From Corallium rubrum (taxonomy: Eukaryota > Cnidaria > Anthozoa > Scleralcyonacea > Coralliidae): a DNA stretch of 64,000 nucleotides. Made by a program: the position numbers and the translations under genes. Location: positions 11,696,468 to 11,760,467 of the forward strand of contig OZ036005.1 of assembly GCA_964035015.1 (NCBI GenBank), in the 5' to 3' direction. Below the pieces are notes generated by a model. It saw only the letters and a list, made by a program, of their open reading frames with translations, was not told the DNA's origin and did no database searches. Positions 45,641 through 57,100 of the stretch are shown here, piece by piece. The number at the start of each line of letters is the position of its first letter. Position 1 is the stretch's first letter.

Positions 45641-46777
45641 ATGTAACTGTTGCACATTTGGTGGTTAGCCAATGTTCTGGGCATCTGAGATTTTTCTCCC
45701 GCTGTGATATATGTAATACTAGAATTACTATCGCAAGTGAAGTGCTGCCTCAAATGGCAGGAATTTCCTGATTTATAGTTTCTGATGTTTTACAAAATTG
45801 CCCCAAAAAAACCCTAGGCTGATATTATTAATTGCAACAGACACCAGAGTATTTACAGATCTACTGTATTTTTAATTTTCTAATTATAACATTTAAAATT
45901 ACATATTTATACTAAAACTTATTTCTTGATATAATTGGCAAGGGTTTTGACAGGATATACAAGGCTTATACACTATTATAGTATAGAAATAATAAATAAC
46001 CATGCCTCTTGCTCTGGGCAAGCTGTAAATGCAATTCAAAGTGTCTCGTGTTATGACAAATCTACAGCTGAAAAATTATACAGCAATATACCATCGAGTA
46101 CATCAGACTATTTTGCATAATTTTTATAAGTAAAATAATTACGTTCGAAGATGTGGGCTAGCATTTTGGAGTTGCCCATTGTTTATAATCTCTGACTTTT
46201 GTTAGTCCTTGGTAACAATCCATTACTTTCAAGATGTCTGCACATAATTATTGTGTAGTAATCCATCATTAAAACATAGTTTATTTTCTAAGAGAACATA
46301 AATACTGTATTTACTGTATAGCAAACATGGTTATCCAGGATACACTAATACTTCTGTTGGAAGTAGATCACATCAGTAAGAGTGCTTTTAGTGAAATGAT
46401 AATCCATTTCTTCTCAGGTTTCAATGTATCTTTCTGTAATAAACTAATACAGTACTGTGCAGATGCTGTGTATCCATATACGTCTTTGTGTGGAAATCCA
46501 TCATTGAAACCAAATGTGTAGTTTATATTCATTACTGTATGCAATTACTTCTTGTAGATATACTGTACAGCAGTCAAAGAGATGGTATTTTGTATATAGT
46601 TCAATCCATGGTGATTGATATTTAACAGATCCATTGTCTTTAGTGAATCAAGGACTTTTCTTAGTTTCCCTTGAAGAAGAACAGTTTGATAATTCCTTTC
46701 TTTTGAGGATACTTTGTAGTTACTTGTAGCCAGTAGACATTGCACTACTTGTATTGTATATCACAAATTATAAAAAT
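45641..46777. other. AT-rich DNA, no recognised gene
   Basis: Short open frames (45935-46120, 46327-46521) have no recognisable domain. It lies downstream of the Helitron-type ORF in its reading direction, where a helicase would be expected, and none is seen. Confidence 0.4.
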
Positions 46778-47614
46778 CTATAAAAAGACAAAATTAATAC
46801 AATGCCCTGAGTAACCTCTTTGTCCACCTGGTTTAATATAAACTCTCATAATAGGGAGAGCTCGAGCAATCAACATTTCCTCAACTTGAGTCAAACCATG
46901 TAACTCATGTGGTACTGGTGAAGGAATCATTGAATTTTCAAATGAGAACTTTTTAGGAAACTTGGTATCTCTAGAACATCGTGAGCATACATAATTATTG
47001 GGTGAACGTGGTTTAGATTTCAGTGGCCATGCCTCTTGACAAATTGTGCATTGACTGATGGAATATTCAACAGATTTATGAAATTTAGCAATGTTGGATT
47101 TTGCCCATTTTTGTTCTTGAATACTACCATTTTCTTTAATGTCAAATTCTTTCAAATAATCCTTCTGATTGATAACTTTATTGGTATTACTTTGTTTAGG
47201 TCTGGCACATCTTCTAATTTCAGATTTGTCTGAACACTTTTCGTTCAGCTTAACATTTGCAAGTTGAGCTTGCTTTTCAATAGTAGTCTCCTCTGCCCGT
47301 TTTCTTTTTCTATATTTTCTAGCATTTTCAAGTCTAGTTTGTGTTTCATTTTCAGTTTCTGCTGCTCGTTTAGTTTTCTGAAAATTTCTAGCATTTTCAA
47401 GTCTAGTTTGTTTCTCATGTTCAGTTTCTACTGCTTGTTTAGTTTTCTGATATTTTCTATCATTTTCAAGTCTAGTTTGTTTCTCATTTTCAGTTTCTAC
47501 CACTCGTTTGGTTTTCTGATATTTTCTAGCATTTTCCAAAATTCTAGTTTGTTTCTCACTATGAGTACTTGTACTTTGGACTAATGAAGGATTAGAGCCT
47601 TCTTGCATTATCAA
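46778..47614 (-). CDS. Helitron-associated N-terminal protein (DUF6570-like), truncated
   Basis: 278 codons from the ATG at 47614. Residues about 20-115 are four imperfect repeats of about 24 residues ([20 protein letters not shown]), predicted coiled and highly charged. A cysteine region follows: [22 protein letters not shown]. Then comes [40 protein letters not shown] and GHCINF. The last part matches the DUF6570-type domain found before Helitron_like_N and PIF1-type helicase in Helitron proteins. It ends HCINFVFL with no Rep or helicase, so it is truncated or has an unseen intron. It diverges from the KDZ-associated gene with 167 bp between starts. Confidence 0.75.
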   Translation of the reverse strand: MIMQEGSNPSLVQSTSTHSEKQTRILENARKYQKTKRVVETENEKQTRLENDRKYQKTKQAVETEHEKQTRLENARNFQKTKRAAETENETQTRLENARKYRKRKRAEETTIEKQAQLANVKLNEKCSDKSEIRRCARPKQSNTNKVINQKDYLKEFDIKENGSIQEQKWAKSNIAKFHKSVEYSISQCTICQEAWPLKSKPRSPNNYVCSRCSRDTKFPKKFSFENSMIPSPVPHELHGLTQVEEMLIARALPIMRVYIKPGGQRGYSGHCINFVFL

Positions 47615-47781
47615 ATGAAGCTTATATTATACCATCGTTTTGTAAAAGAATTCGGTGGCACGCGTGCCAGCGTGCCAGCACCAGTCCCCAACAGTATGTA
47701 AGCGCTCTGCTTTGTGTGTGTATTTGCGTTCGCCTTTTGACATTATTATTGTTCGACTTTCCTTCTTGCATTTGTGTTGAA

Positions 47782-48656
47782 ATGGCGGGTAGACAACCCA
47801 AAAAAAAGAGAACATCGGGGCTAGTATTCAACTTTGATGAAGTAAAAGCAAGAGTGGAGTCAAAAAACGACTATGTTCGTGATGTTCGCCAACGGCTTAA
47901 TGCACTAAAAGAAGTGGATTTATGTCGCCTCATTTCAGATACGTGCAATTTGACCGAAGACGAAGCTTTACAATTGCTAGCAAGTAAGCTTTCAGTCAAC
48001 GGTCTTTATAATCTGCGAAGAGCGATAAATCATGTGCCAGATAACATTACTCGCGTGGTCGATGGAACCTCCATGCGTTCGACACTGATATTCAAACTCT
48101 TTGAGAGTTTGTCTTCACCTAACAGCGAAAACATCACAATACAGGACCTCTCGCTGTACACACAGTTTGCTGAAATGTATTGCTCTTCGCTCCTTTCTGT
48201 AAAAGAAAACGACAACCACTTATGGAAGCTAACAGAGAAGGAGAACTTATCTTTTAACAAGTTCTTGACGCCACCAGTTTCGTTGTGCATGCATTGCAAC
48301 AAGAAGCTTTCGATGCGCAACAACCCTTGCAAAGCCAAACTGTTCACGCTTAATGGGCCAATTCCTTGCACGAAAGTGACACTGGAGTGCAGAGACTGCG
48401 GTCATATTTATGGGATCTGCAATTACAGTGATGCAATGGGAACGCACTTTTATCCCCGTGCTATCAATAATGGCGTTGAGTTGGTGGAAGTAAGCGGTGT
48501 CGCTTACTTTGAGCAGAAATTGTATGAATGGTTTCCATCTCTCAGGTTAGTAAGATCGTTATTCCAATCATGCCTAACATTTAATTACAGATTAAACTGC
48601 TTGTTTACAACTTTAAAAATAATTATTTATATATAATAATTATATAACATAATATA

Positions 48657-48697
<41 letters not shown>

Positions 48698-48745
48698 TAT
48701 TTATATATTATATATGTATAATGTATTATATATTATATTATTATG

Positions 48746-48829
<84 letters not shown>

Positions 48830-48976
48830 CATATATAACACATATATAACAACAACGAACACAACAAACTGAGTCAATTACATACAGTTGCCTGAAGTTT
48901 GTCTCAAGACGTGAGGTGTGAAACTCAGAGTAGCAACGACTATATTTTAGGATTTAAACTGTTAAACTGTTTTATA

Positions 48977-49023
<47 letters not shown>

Positions 49024-51934
49024 AATCTGAGCAATTTGTTGATCTAAATTACTGTACCGGGTATTTGCCTTTTTAGTAATCACAGTTGGGTGTCATTTAG
49101 CGGTTTTGCTGAGTCCTACAATAGTGTGTGTGAGAAGGAAATTGAGCAGTATGGATGTATTTTAGAAGGTTTGTTCTTTTTTAACTATTATTAATGAAAT
49201 TATAAATCATGTCTTCTGATTGGTTGAGTTATTGTTCTCACTACTCACTAGTAAAGGAAGAAATTGATTTTCAACTTCAAACCAGTGGTAGAAAAGTTGC
49301 ATTTCCCCATAGTTTCAGTTTGTTTCTTAAAATAATATTTTGTTTGACTAGTTAGTTTATATTAAAACATTTAGAAAACTCCCTGTTGTCTGTGATAGTG
49401 ATTTTAATATTATTCAATTTTCCAACACTGATGTATTTTGCACTCTTGTCATGTACATGAGTCATCATAAGCTTCATAGCCAACTTGGTGCTTTGAGCCT
49501 TGTTGCCTATGAGCTCATTATGCATACTGCATGTATGTGTATCTGCACAGACAACCCAGGCAAATGATTTGATTGTTGAAACTGAATATTAATTGCAATA
49601 AAACTATATCTCGTGTTGTTTTCTACTCACATTACTGTGTTTCTTTTTTACTAAATAAATGTTGTTTGGAGCTATTTCAGCTTAGACTATAGCGTTGAGC
49701 AAGAATGTGTCAAGGCTCTGAAGGGTTAGAATTCCTGTACATTTTTTTTTTTTGTGTGTTTGCTATTAAGATGACTCAACAATGGAAGATAATGAAACAA
49801 ATGAGAAGAATATTGGTTAGTATGAATTTACAGTAATAACCAAAAGTTGTTAACCAACTAAATGAGAAACAGTTCTGAATTTAAATAAAAATGTTGAGTT
49901 ACTGTACATACATGTATTTGTACAGAGATTAGGATGTAATACTTTTTCTAAATTGATATATACACTAGTACAGTAACACTAAAATCCTGAATGTGATAAA
50001 AAAGTAATAATTTGTATTAATATTACTGTTATGAAAAATCATTGTTAAAGGTTTATTGCCTGGTGAAATGTCTGCTAAGGCCATAGCAAGCCTGAGTATG
50101 CTGTAAACTGTTCTAATCATATTATTCTATTTTATAGGAAGACTAATTAATTATTACTTTTAAATTTATTTAATGTCTGTCTTGTCTTTACTATATGTAT
50201 AGGTTGTGGCCAGTTTTATGTTGCGGATGGGAACTGGAAACTTCGGTACGCCCACTGCATGTGGAAAGTACCAGTGTCAATACCTGGATTTGGAAAGGTA
50301 AACTACCCCAGCATTTGTCCTCTGTCACCAAAGCGAGGACATGCCTTCTGTTCAGCACATTGTGAAAAAACAGAGGCACTTGGCTATCCAACAGAATTAA
50401 GGCAGTTTTTCAAGAGATGTGGTGTTGCTGACAAAGATATTGACGAAGGTTTGTTATTTTGGTACTGTACATGTTTTGGTCCATGTCCCTCAGTAATATT
50501 TTTGTTGTGATTCACTCAGCAGGGATGTACTGGATCTGGATAACGGAATCCTGTATCCAGTAAAATTCCACTATCCGATAGTATCCAGTATCTGGTAAAC
50601 TTTACTGGATATTTAGTGGATGTTGTGTTTACCAGGAAGTACTTCTGCTTAGCACCTAGGTCTGTTTCCCTGGGTAGGACAGAAAATATCTGACAAATTA
50701 TTTTCAATTTCATGTCAATGGTGTAAATGGACTATTAGACTCCATGACTATACATGTCTGGCCATTCTGAAAAAAAAGTCCTCCCTTGTATGGAATTTTT
50801 TTAAGAGGACTATCCGGGATCTGGTAAAGTGGTATCCGGCACATTCCTATGATTCAGTTCTAACAACTCAGTAAAATATGTATTGAAATAATTACATTAA
50901 TTTTGTAGTTGTGGAGGAACTATCATCAGAAACATTGCTGAATGGTATGGAGATGTAGAAAGTTAGAGTGTAATGGCTTAACTGTTCAAATTAATTCATC
51001 TTTTTCTACAATCATTTGGGTTGGGTTAGGGTTAGGGTTAGGGTTGGGGCTAGAATTAAGCATTATTGTGAAGTTATTAAGGGCATTTTAAAATTAAAGG
51101 TTATTGTCAATTATAGGTGAGAGTATATGCTGATATTTACATTGTTCAATCATTATTTGTAAGCCAAATAAATACCAGTATCCACATGTATGCAATGCAT
51201 ACCTATTACCTATTTTTTACTTTATTTTCTAATGCCAGACAAGTTTACTTGTCAAAAGGAGTCCTCCTGGCATGGTGAGAGTTAAAGGGTTAACAGTGAT
51301 TAAAAATACTACCTAAATAGCCCAGTATTGAATGTAATATTCGAATATTTGTACTTTGCATGTACAGTATCAGTATTCAGCATTTGTGTAATTTGCTAAT
51401 TAAGAATTTTTAGAGCATTATGTTATTTCTTTGGTTCATTTCAGATGCTTGTCAATCTGTCAGCAACTGTCTGGATGAATTTGCCAGCATGAGCCAGGAT
51501 GAAACTGAAAGCCAATCGAATGCTTCTACATTTCAAGGTACTTGTAAATTCTATAATCTATAGTGAGAATTTAACTTGTACTGTACGTAAATTATTTAGA
51601 AGTAATGTTTTTTGGTTTTTTTGTTGATTTTTTTTGACAAGTTTCTTTTGTACATGATTGCTTTATATGTACACCGATCCTATTACCATATTTTGTTTTC
51701 CCTTGGTTTTTAAACTTACAAAACGTGCACCACTACATGTATGTCTAATGTATATATGGTTTCTTTTTCAAAAACGATGTAGGTACATCTGATTTCATCC
51801 ACAATAATCCGGGATTTGTTGAAAATCAGACAACCGTGGATGATATTATCTGCAACAAAGACACAGGAGGCTTAAAGGCTTTCCACTCCTGGTCTAGAGG
51901 GTTATTTTTTATTGTTAGTGGTATTATAAAATAA
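47782..51934 (+). CDS. KDZ-transposase-associated cysteine-cluster (CxC5/CxC6-like) gene, seven exons, 3' truncated
   Basis: Exons 47782-48545, 49077-49168, 49771-49815, 50203-50448, 50909-50944, 51445-51537, 51783-51934, all with matching phases (first junction phase 2, the rest phase 1). It starts MAGRQPKKKRTSGLVFNFDE (basic, NLS-like). Exon 1 holds LCMHCNKKLSMRNNPC, then LECRDCGHIYGIC and GTHFYP, then VSGVAYFEQKLYEWFPSL. Exon 2 gives NHSWVSFSGFAESYNSV. Exon 4 has GCGQFYVADGNWKLRYAHC and CPLSPKRGHAFCSAHCEK. This resembles the CxC5/CxC6 clusters that precede KDZ (Kyakuja-Dileera-Zisupton) transposases. Exon 7 ends CNKDTGGLKAF, SWSRGLFFIVSG, IIK and stop, exactly where the transposase should begin, so the gene is cut there. 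A splice-out before 51934 cannot be excluded. Confidence 0.75.
48655..48840. repeat. (TA)n microsatellite in intron 1
   Basis: Nearly pure AT, starting just after the exon 1 donor region. A second run lies at 48975-49020. Confidence 0.95.
48887..48937 (+). ncRNA. Hammerhead-like motif between (TA)n runs
   Basis: GTTGC (48887-48891) directly precedes CTGAAGT (48892-48898). A stem-II hairpin (CTC/GAG plus G-U pairs) follows, then GAAA. Stem III is ACT-CAG-AGT (48923-48931), then A48932 (GTA triplet), then GCAAC (48933-48937), which pairs with GTTGC as stem I. The last A of the CUGANGA core is T, so activity is doubtful. The downstream CGACTATATTTTAGGATTTA resembles PLE terminal sequence. Confidence 0.5.
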
Positions 51935-51974
51935 GGTGCCCTCCAGAGCCTGAAATAACGGCCGGCGGCCGGCG

Positions 51975-52090
51975 GTTTTCCGACCAAATTCCAGTTTTTC
52001 CGACCAAATTCCAGTTTTTCCGACCAAATTCCAGTTTTTCCGACCAAATTCCAGTTTTTCCGACCAAATTCCAGTTTTTCCGACCAAATG
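51975..52090. repeat. 20-bp minisatellite
   Basis: Six tandem copies of CCGACCAAATTCCAGTTTTT directly after the KDZ-gene breakpoint and a GGCCGGCGGCCGGCGG run. Confidence 0.95.
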
Positions 52091-52632
52091 CTGAAATGAT
52101 CGGAAATTTTGTCCGGACAAATTTTGAAAAAAAAAAAAAATCTGTTTTTTTAAATGATCGGGTCGGCGCTCAGCACAGTGAGTGCTATCTATAATCTTAG
52201 ATTATCTATATTAGGCTTATATAAAGTAATCAACTGGAAAGAATACGGGCTCAATAAACAAGATGGCGGCGTGCCGTGTAGTCGAGAAAATGTGAGGTGA
52301 GTCTTAATTATTTGCAATTTAAATCATCACACTTATGTTTCATTAGAACACCCGTCGGCCCATGACCATTTTGAAACCTTACAGTTACACGAATTACCTT
52401 ACACATATGCATTAACAATTGCTCAAAATATGTCATAATATAACTGCTTCGTTTTTCAAAAGACAGTGTTAAATATGATAAAAAAATAAGATATTCTGGC
52501 AATTTCATCCTTAAACTTTGTCTAAGCTGTTCGAAATTGATCCCTTTATTTTTTTGTATGTTTAAACAGAACTATTTAACGTGGCCGGGTATTCTTAATC
52601 TATAGATTATATTGGCAAGAAAATATTGTGCT

Positions 52633-53200
52633 ATGATGTCGGACCGTGTCAATGACGTTAATGAAGGAACAACATCATGTTCAAAGAAAAGTAGCGTGAA
52701 ACCTGAGACTGTTCAAAAGTGGGTCACCCGGTTTGATAAAGAGTTTCAAACTTTTTCATGGTTGGACTACTCAACAGAAAAAGAAAAAGGCATAAACGTT
52801 GTCACACAGTTGAAGTGTAAAGTTTGTAAGAAATACAAGAAGAGAATAACAGGCTGCAGAAATTTTAGCGATAAATGGGTAGTAGGAGCTAACAGTGTTA
52901 AAACATCAAATGTTAGAGAACATGCTATGTCAGACCAGCATGTCCATGCCATGAATCTGCAAAATAAAGAATTTGCCCGATCTGAAGGGAAGTCCCTTGT
53001 TCCTAGAGAAGCCCCTATTATACAAGCTCTGGAAAACCTTTCAAACGAAGAGCAGGAGAGAATGAAGATAAAATTTGACGTGGCATATTTTGTGGCAGCA
53101 GAGTAAATGCTTTTTTCAAAGTACCCCAGTATCTGTGTTCTGGAGAAACGACATGGTGTAAGTAGTGATACCCCCCCATATAGGGACCAAAGGGATGCCG
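52633..53200 (+). pseudogene. hAT-type transposase/ZNF862-like N-terminus, premature stop
   Basis: From the ATG at 52633 the frame reads KPETVQKWVTRFDKEFQTF, SWLDYSTE, LKCKVCKKYKKRI, NSVKTSNVREHAMSDQHVHA and LENLSNEEQERMKIKFDVAY. This is the TTF/C17orf113-type zinc finger and following region of hAT-derived proteins such as ZNF862. A TAA at 53104-53106 interrupts; the same frame then continues MLFSKYPSICVLEKRHGVSS to about 53200 and homology is lost. The dimerisation and catalytic domains are missing. An upstream exon is possible (CTATAG|ATTATATTGG). Confidence 0.75.
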
Positions 53201-53542
53201 CCTCATTAAATATTCAATTTTTAATTATTCATTCTCATGCTCCTTTGCGACCCTCTAACCCTAATCTCATTACGTCATTATTTCTCATGCTCCTTTGGGA
53301 CGTCGTAACCCTAACTTTCCCCCCTAAACCCTAGTTGTTACTCAACCCCCTGGTATTCATACGTCATAACCGATAGCTCTCCGACTGATTTCCGAAGTTA
53401 CGCCATTATCAAAAGGTACTCGGCTTATATCCTTATAAGTAATAGTAATCACCTTTTCATTTAAACACTTTACCCTACTGACAGTCGACAGTTGTGGGAC
53501 ACGTAGACGTACAGAGCATGCGTACACTAAACTTTAACAAAA
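53201..53542. other. Unassigned DNA with CCCTAA-like bits
   Basis: CTCATGCTCCTTTGCGACC and CTCATGCTCCTTTGGGACG are direct repeats (about 53237 and 53286), each followed by TAACCCTAA. No gene. Confidence 0.5.
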
Positions 53543-53700
53543 TAGACGCTCTTTACAAGGAACTAAAGAGAAATAGTCATGTGGATTAGCGAAATGATCG
53601 TGACAGAAGTGACAAAAGCACCAAAATTGGCACAAATGCACGTTATAGCGTCCTTATCAATATTTGAGTAGGAGCCCAAGCTAACTCCCCCCTGAACTCT
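53543..53700. repeat. Left flanking inverted repeat of the FEN-like gene
   Basis: AGACGCTCTTTACAAGGAAC, GTCATGTGGATTAGCG, AGTGACAAAAGCACCAAAAT and GAGTAGGAGCCCA match, in opposite orientation, 63974-64000 (first block) and 59330-59459 (the rest). Confidence 0.75.
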
Positions 53701-54156
53701 TTATATGATAAATAAAAGTTTATCCAAATATACGAATTGGGGTACCTGTGGTGATATAAATGATGTTTTTAATACTAAGCTGGAAATTGTAAATGATACT
53801 TACTGTAAGTGTATTTTGCTATATTTATTGATTATATATTGTTTTAAGTACAAACGATGGATTTTAGGACGTTTCTTATGTACACTAAATAGATGTTTGA
53901 AGTATCGCTCCCAGCCCTCGCTCGGCCATGGTCAGTTTCAAAATGGCTGCCAACATGCAAACTTGCAAGAACTGTAAGTATTTAGAGCAATTTTACTCTT
54001 CTTTCGTGTTGATACGGTATTTTATCATAACAATAATAGTCTTATTTGTAAGCAAACCACATTTGCCAAACTTAATGATAAAATTTGATTAAATTATAGA
54101 TGAATTTTGTGTCAGCCATAAGTAAAAAGTAAAGTCGGACAGCCTATCTTTTTTCC
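53701..54156. other. Upstream region of the FEN-like gene
   Basis: AT-rich with no clear core promoter element. It contains GCCATGGTCAGTTTCAAAAT, GGCTGCCAACATGC near 53925-53960, possibly a 5' exon followed by GTAAGT at 53971. This is speculative. Confidence 0.35.
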
Positions 54157-57100
54157 ATGTCATTCAACTGGGATAATTGTATCATATGCCAGGAAACTAA
54201 AGCCGATGCTTTAAAATGTCCGTTAAATGACCTACGGCATCTTGCCAATGGTAGTGATGTCTATGCTACATTTTTGAACAACGTAAAGGAGCTGCGCTCA
54301 ATTGATGCTCTGCCGTGTCAGCTTCAACTTGACGAAGATACAATCGTCGATGATCTAATACAAAATCGTGCTTCATGGCATAAGTTGTGCAATTTAAAAT
54401 TCACCAAATCTAAGGTTATCAGAGCAAAAGAGGCTATAGAGCGAAGAAAAAGGGCAAACGAACCCGAAGCTGAACCAGAAGAAGTAAAAAAAGGGACATC
54501 TAAACGTAAAAAAACCTCGGACAGTATCTGGAATTGTATCTTCTGCACCACTGACTCTAACGACAAGCTTCACAATTTTACCACCCTTGAGGCCGATAGA
54601 AGTCTTCGTCAGATAGCGTCAGAAGTTGGAGATTTTGAGTTACTGTCTCGTATTTCTGGCGGAGACCTTGTAGCAATAGAAGCCAAGTATCACTTATCCT
54701 GTCTTACATCATTCAGGAACAACTATAGATCTTTCTTGTCGAAAAAGAGCAAGATTTCTGAGACAGATGACGAAAAGATCAATGAGTGTCGAGCTTTTAT
54801 AGAGTTAGTTAATTTTATTGAGAAATCTGTTGAAGAAGGAACTCAGTTTTTCAAACTGTCTGAGCTTCATTCCTTGTTTGAAGGTCGACTTAAAGATTTA
54901 GGAGTTACTAAAACGGTGAACAAAACAAGGTTAAAGAAAGCTCTCCTAGAACACTTAGAAGATGCTCAAGAGCAGCATGACGGAAAGAACATGGTGTATG
55001 TATTCAAGGAAGGAATGCGCAATATACTTAAAGAAGCACTTAAAACGAGAGACTTTTCCGATGACGCTGCTGTTCTAGCAAAAGCAGCAACGATTGTTAG
55101 AGATGATTTGTTTGCTCACAAAGGATTTAATTTCTCTGGTTGTTTCCAAATCGAGTGCCAGCAAAACTCGGTACCCTCTAGTCTTAAGTCACTTGTCGCT
55201 ATGATACTTAATGGACTTAACCTTAAAGAGCAAGAGAAAAATGAATCTCAGGCATGTCTTACCATATGTCAAACAATCATGTTCAACACGAAGAAGAGAA
55301 CCTACAGTTCTAAGACGTCCGAGACACGCCACTCCTTATTGCGCGAGCCGCCTCTTCCATTGTATCTTGGATTGAACATTCACGCAATGACAAGAAGTAA
55401 GACACTTGTAACCAAGCTTTTTCAGATGGGGATTAGTGTGTCCTATGACCGCATAAGAGAAATAGAGGATTGGCTGGCTACCTCTGTCAGTGAGCGTTTC
55501 AAGGAAGATGGATGTGTTACGCCTGCTTGTTTGAGAAAGGGCATATTCTCTGTTGGTGCCCTTGACAACATCGACCATAACCCGAGCTCAACAACTTCAG
55601 CCTCGTCATTTCATGGAACTGGGATAAGTATATTTCAGTTTCCGACAAAGGAAGTTCTGGGTCAAGAAAGAGAACCACTAACTATTCCACCTACTGGAAC
55701 TGAACAGCACGCTCTCCCAGACGAATATTGCATTGTACCTCCTACCGAGCTAAAGACAAATACTGTATCAGTACCAGAACGTCAGATGACCACAGTACAA
55801 GCCACCTTGACCGATGCAATAACACAAGAAGATCGATGGGTTACACATGCGATGTCAAAACTGAGCAAAGACCCCGTGGATGCTGAGGACACCATAACAT
55901 GGGCAGCTTACCACTCATCGCTGCAGCCTCCTCCCAACGAACCTCATGCAATCACTTCTCTTCTGCCGCTTTTTTATGAAAAAGCCGCTACGCCAGCTAT
56001 GGTGAAGCATGGTATGGACGTGCTACGTCAATCCATAACATTTCTTAACCCTGGGCAAATACCAGTCATGGCAGTCGACCAGCCTTTATTTGCTTTGGCA
56101 AAACTTGTCCAGTGGAGGTATCCTACAACTCACGGTGAGAACAATTACGTTGTGATGTTTGGCGGGTTGCACATGGAAATGGCATTATGGAATACTCTCG
56201 GCGATTTGCTAGAAAAATCAGGATGGACTACAGCCCTTGCTGATGCAGATGTTGCTTCATCTGGCACTGCAGACGCTTTTTTGAAAGTGTCCCATCTTAC
56301 GCGAACAAGGTATGCAGTAAATTCATATAATCATATTCCCCTATAGTGACAACTTTGCGCTAGTTAATCTAGACTTTTTATTCAGTTACATCTGTTAAAA
56401 CGTATCTTTTTGGCAGACATGCTCATCAGGTAACTCTTCTTGTACTTCACAAACTGAAGAAAGATGCCTTTCACTATCAAGCTGAACATGACGACGACAG
56501 CACCTTTGCGTCGTGGGAAAATAACATGAGGCAACGAAGTCCCACCTTCAAGTATTGGGATATAATCATGCGATATGAGACTCTCATACTCTTGTTTGTA
56601 CGAGCCTGCAGAGAAAGGAACTTTACATTATATGTTGAAGTTCTGGACGAGCTGATCCCTCTTTTCTTTGCCCTGGATCACGTGAATTATGCTCGATGGG
56701 CACCTATTCATGTCAGGGACATGAAGTCCCTACCAACTGCAATCAAGAGTGAGTTTCAAGAAAAAGGACACTGGGTGCTCTCAAAAACAAACAGAAAGTT
56801 CTCAGCGATCCCTCTAGACCAGGCACATGAGCAAGAGAACAAGTTTGTTAAAGGCGACGGTGGTGCAGTAGGACTCACCGAAAATCCTACTGCGTTAAGG
56901 TGCATACTATTGCTTTTTGTTATTCTAAACCTAGAAATTCTTACGCAACTAATTCCTTGTATAATTTATTTTAAAAAGCTGTTCCCATCTCAATAATGAT
57001 ATATTCTGCATCTTTTTTCAGACGATGGATGCTTTCTGGTCCCGAACTCTCTAGAACGTTGCGGCAATTTGAAGAAGAGTACCTCGGCAATGATGATCCA

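Noticed and set aside
44704..45641. Frames rich in KRGREE or FLSLPLSS
   Set aside because: Products of the polypyrimidine tract; no domain.
51018..51050. GGGTTAGGGTTAGGGTT, telomere-like
   Set aside because: Only about three to four units within an intron; too short to mean a telomere or fusion point.
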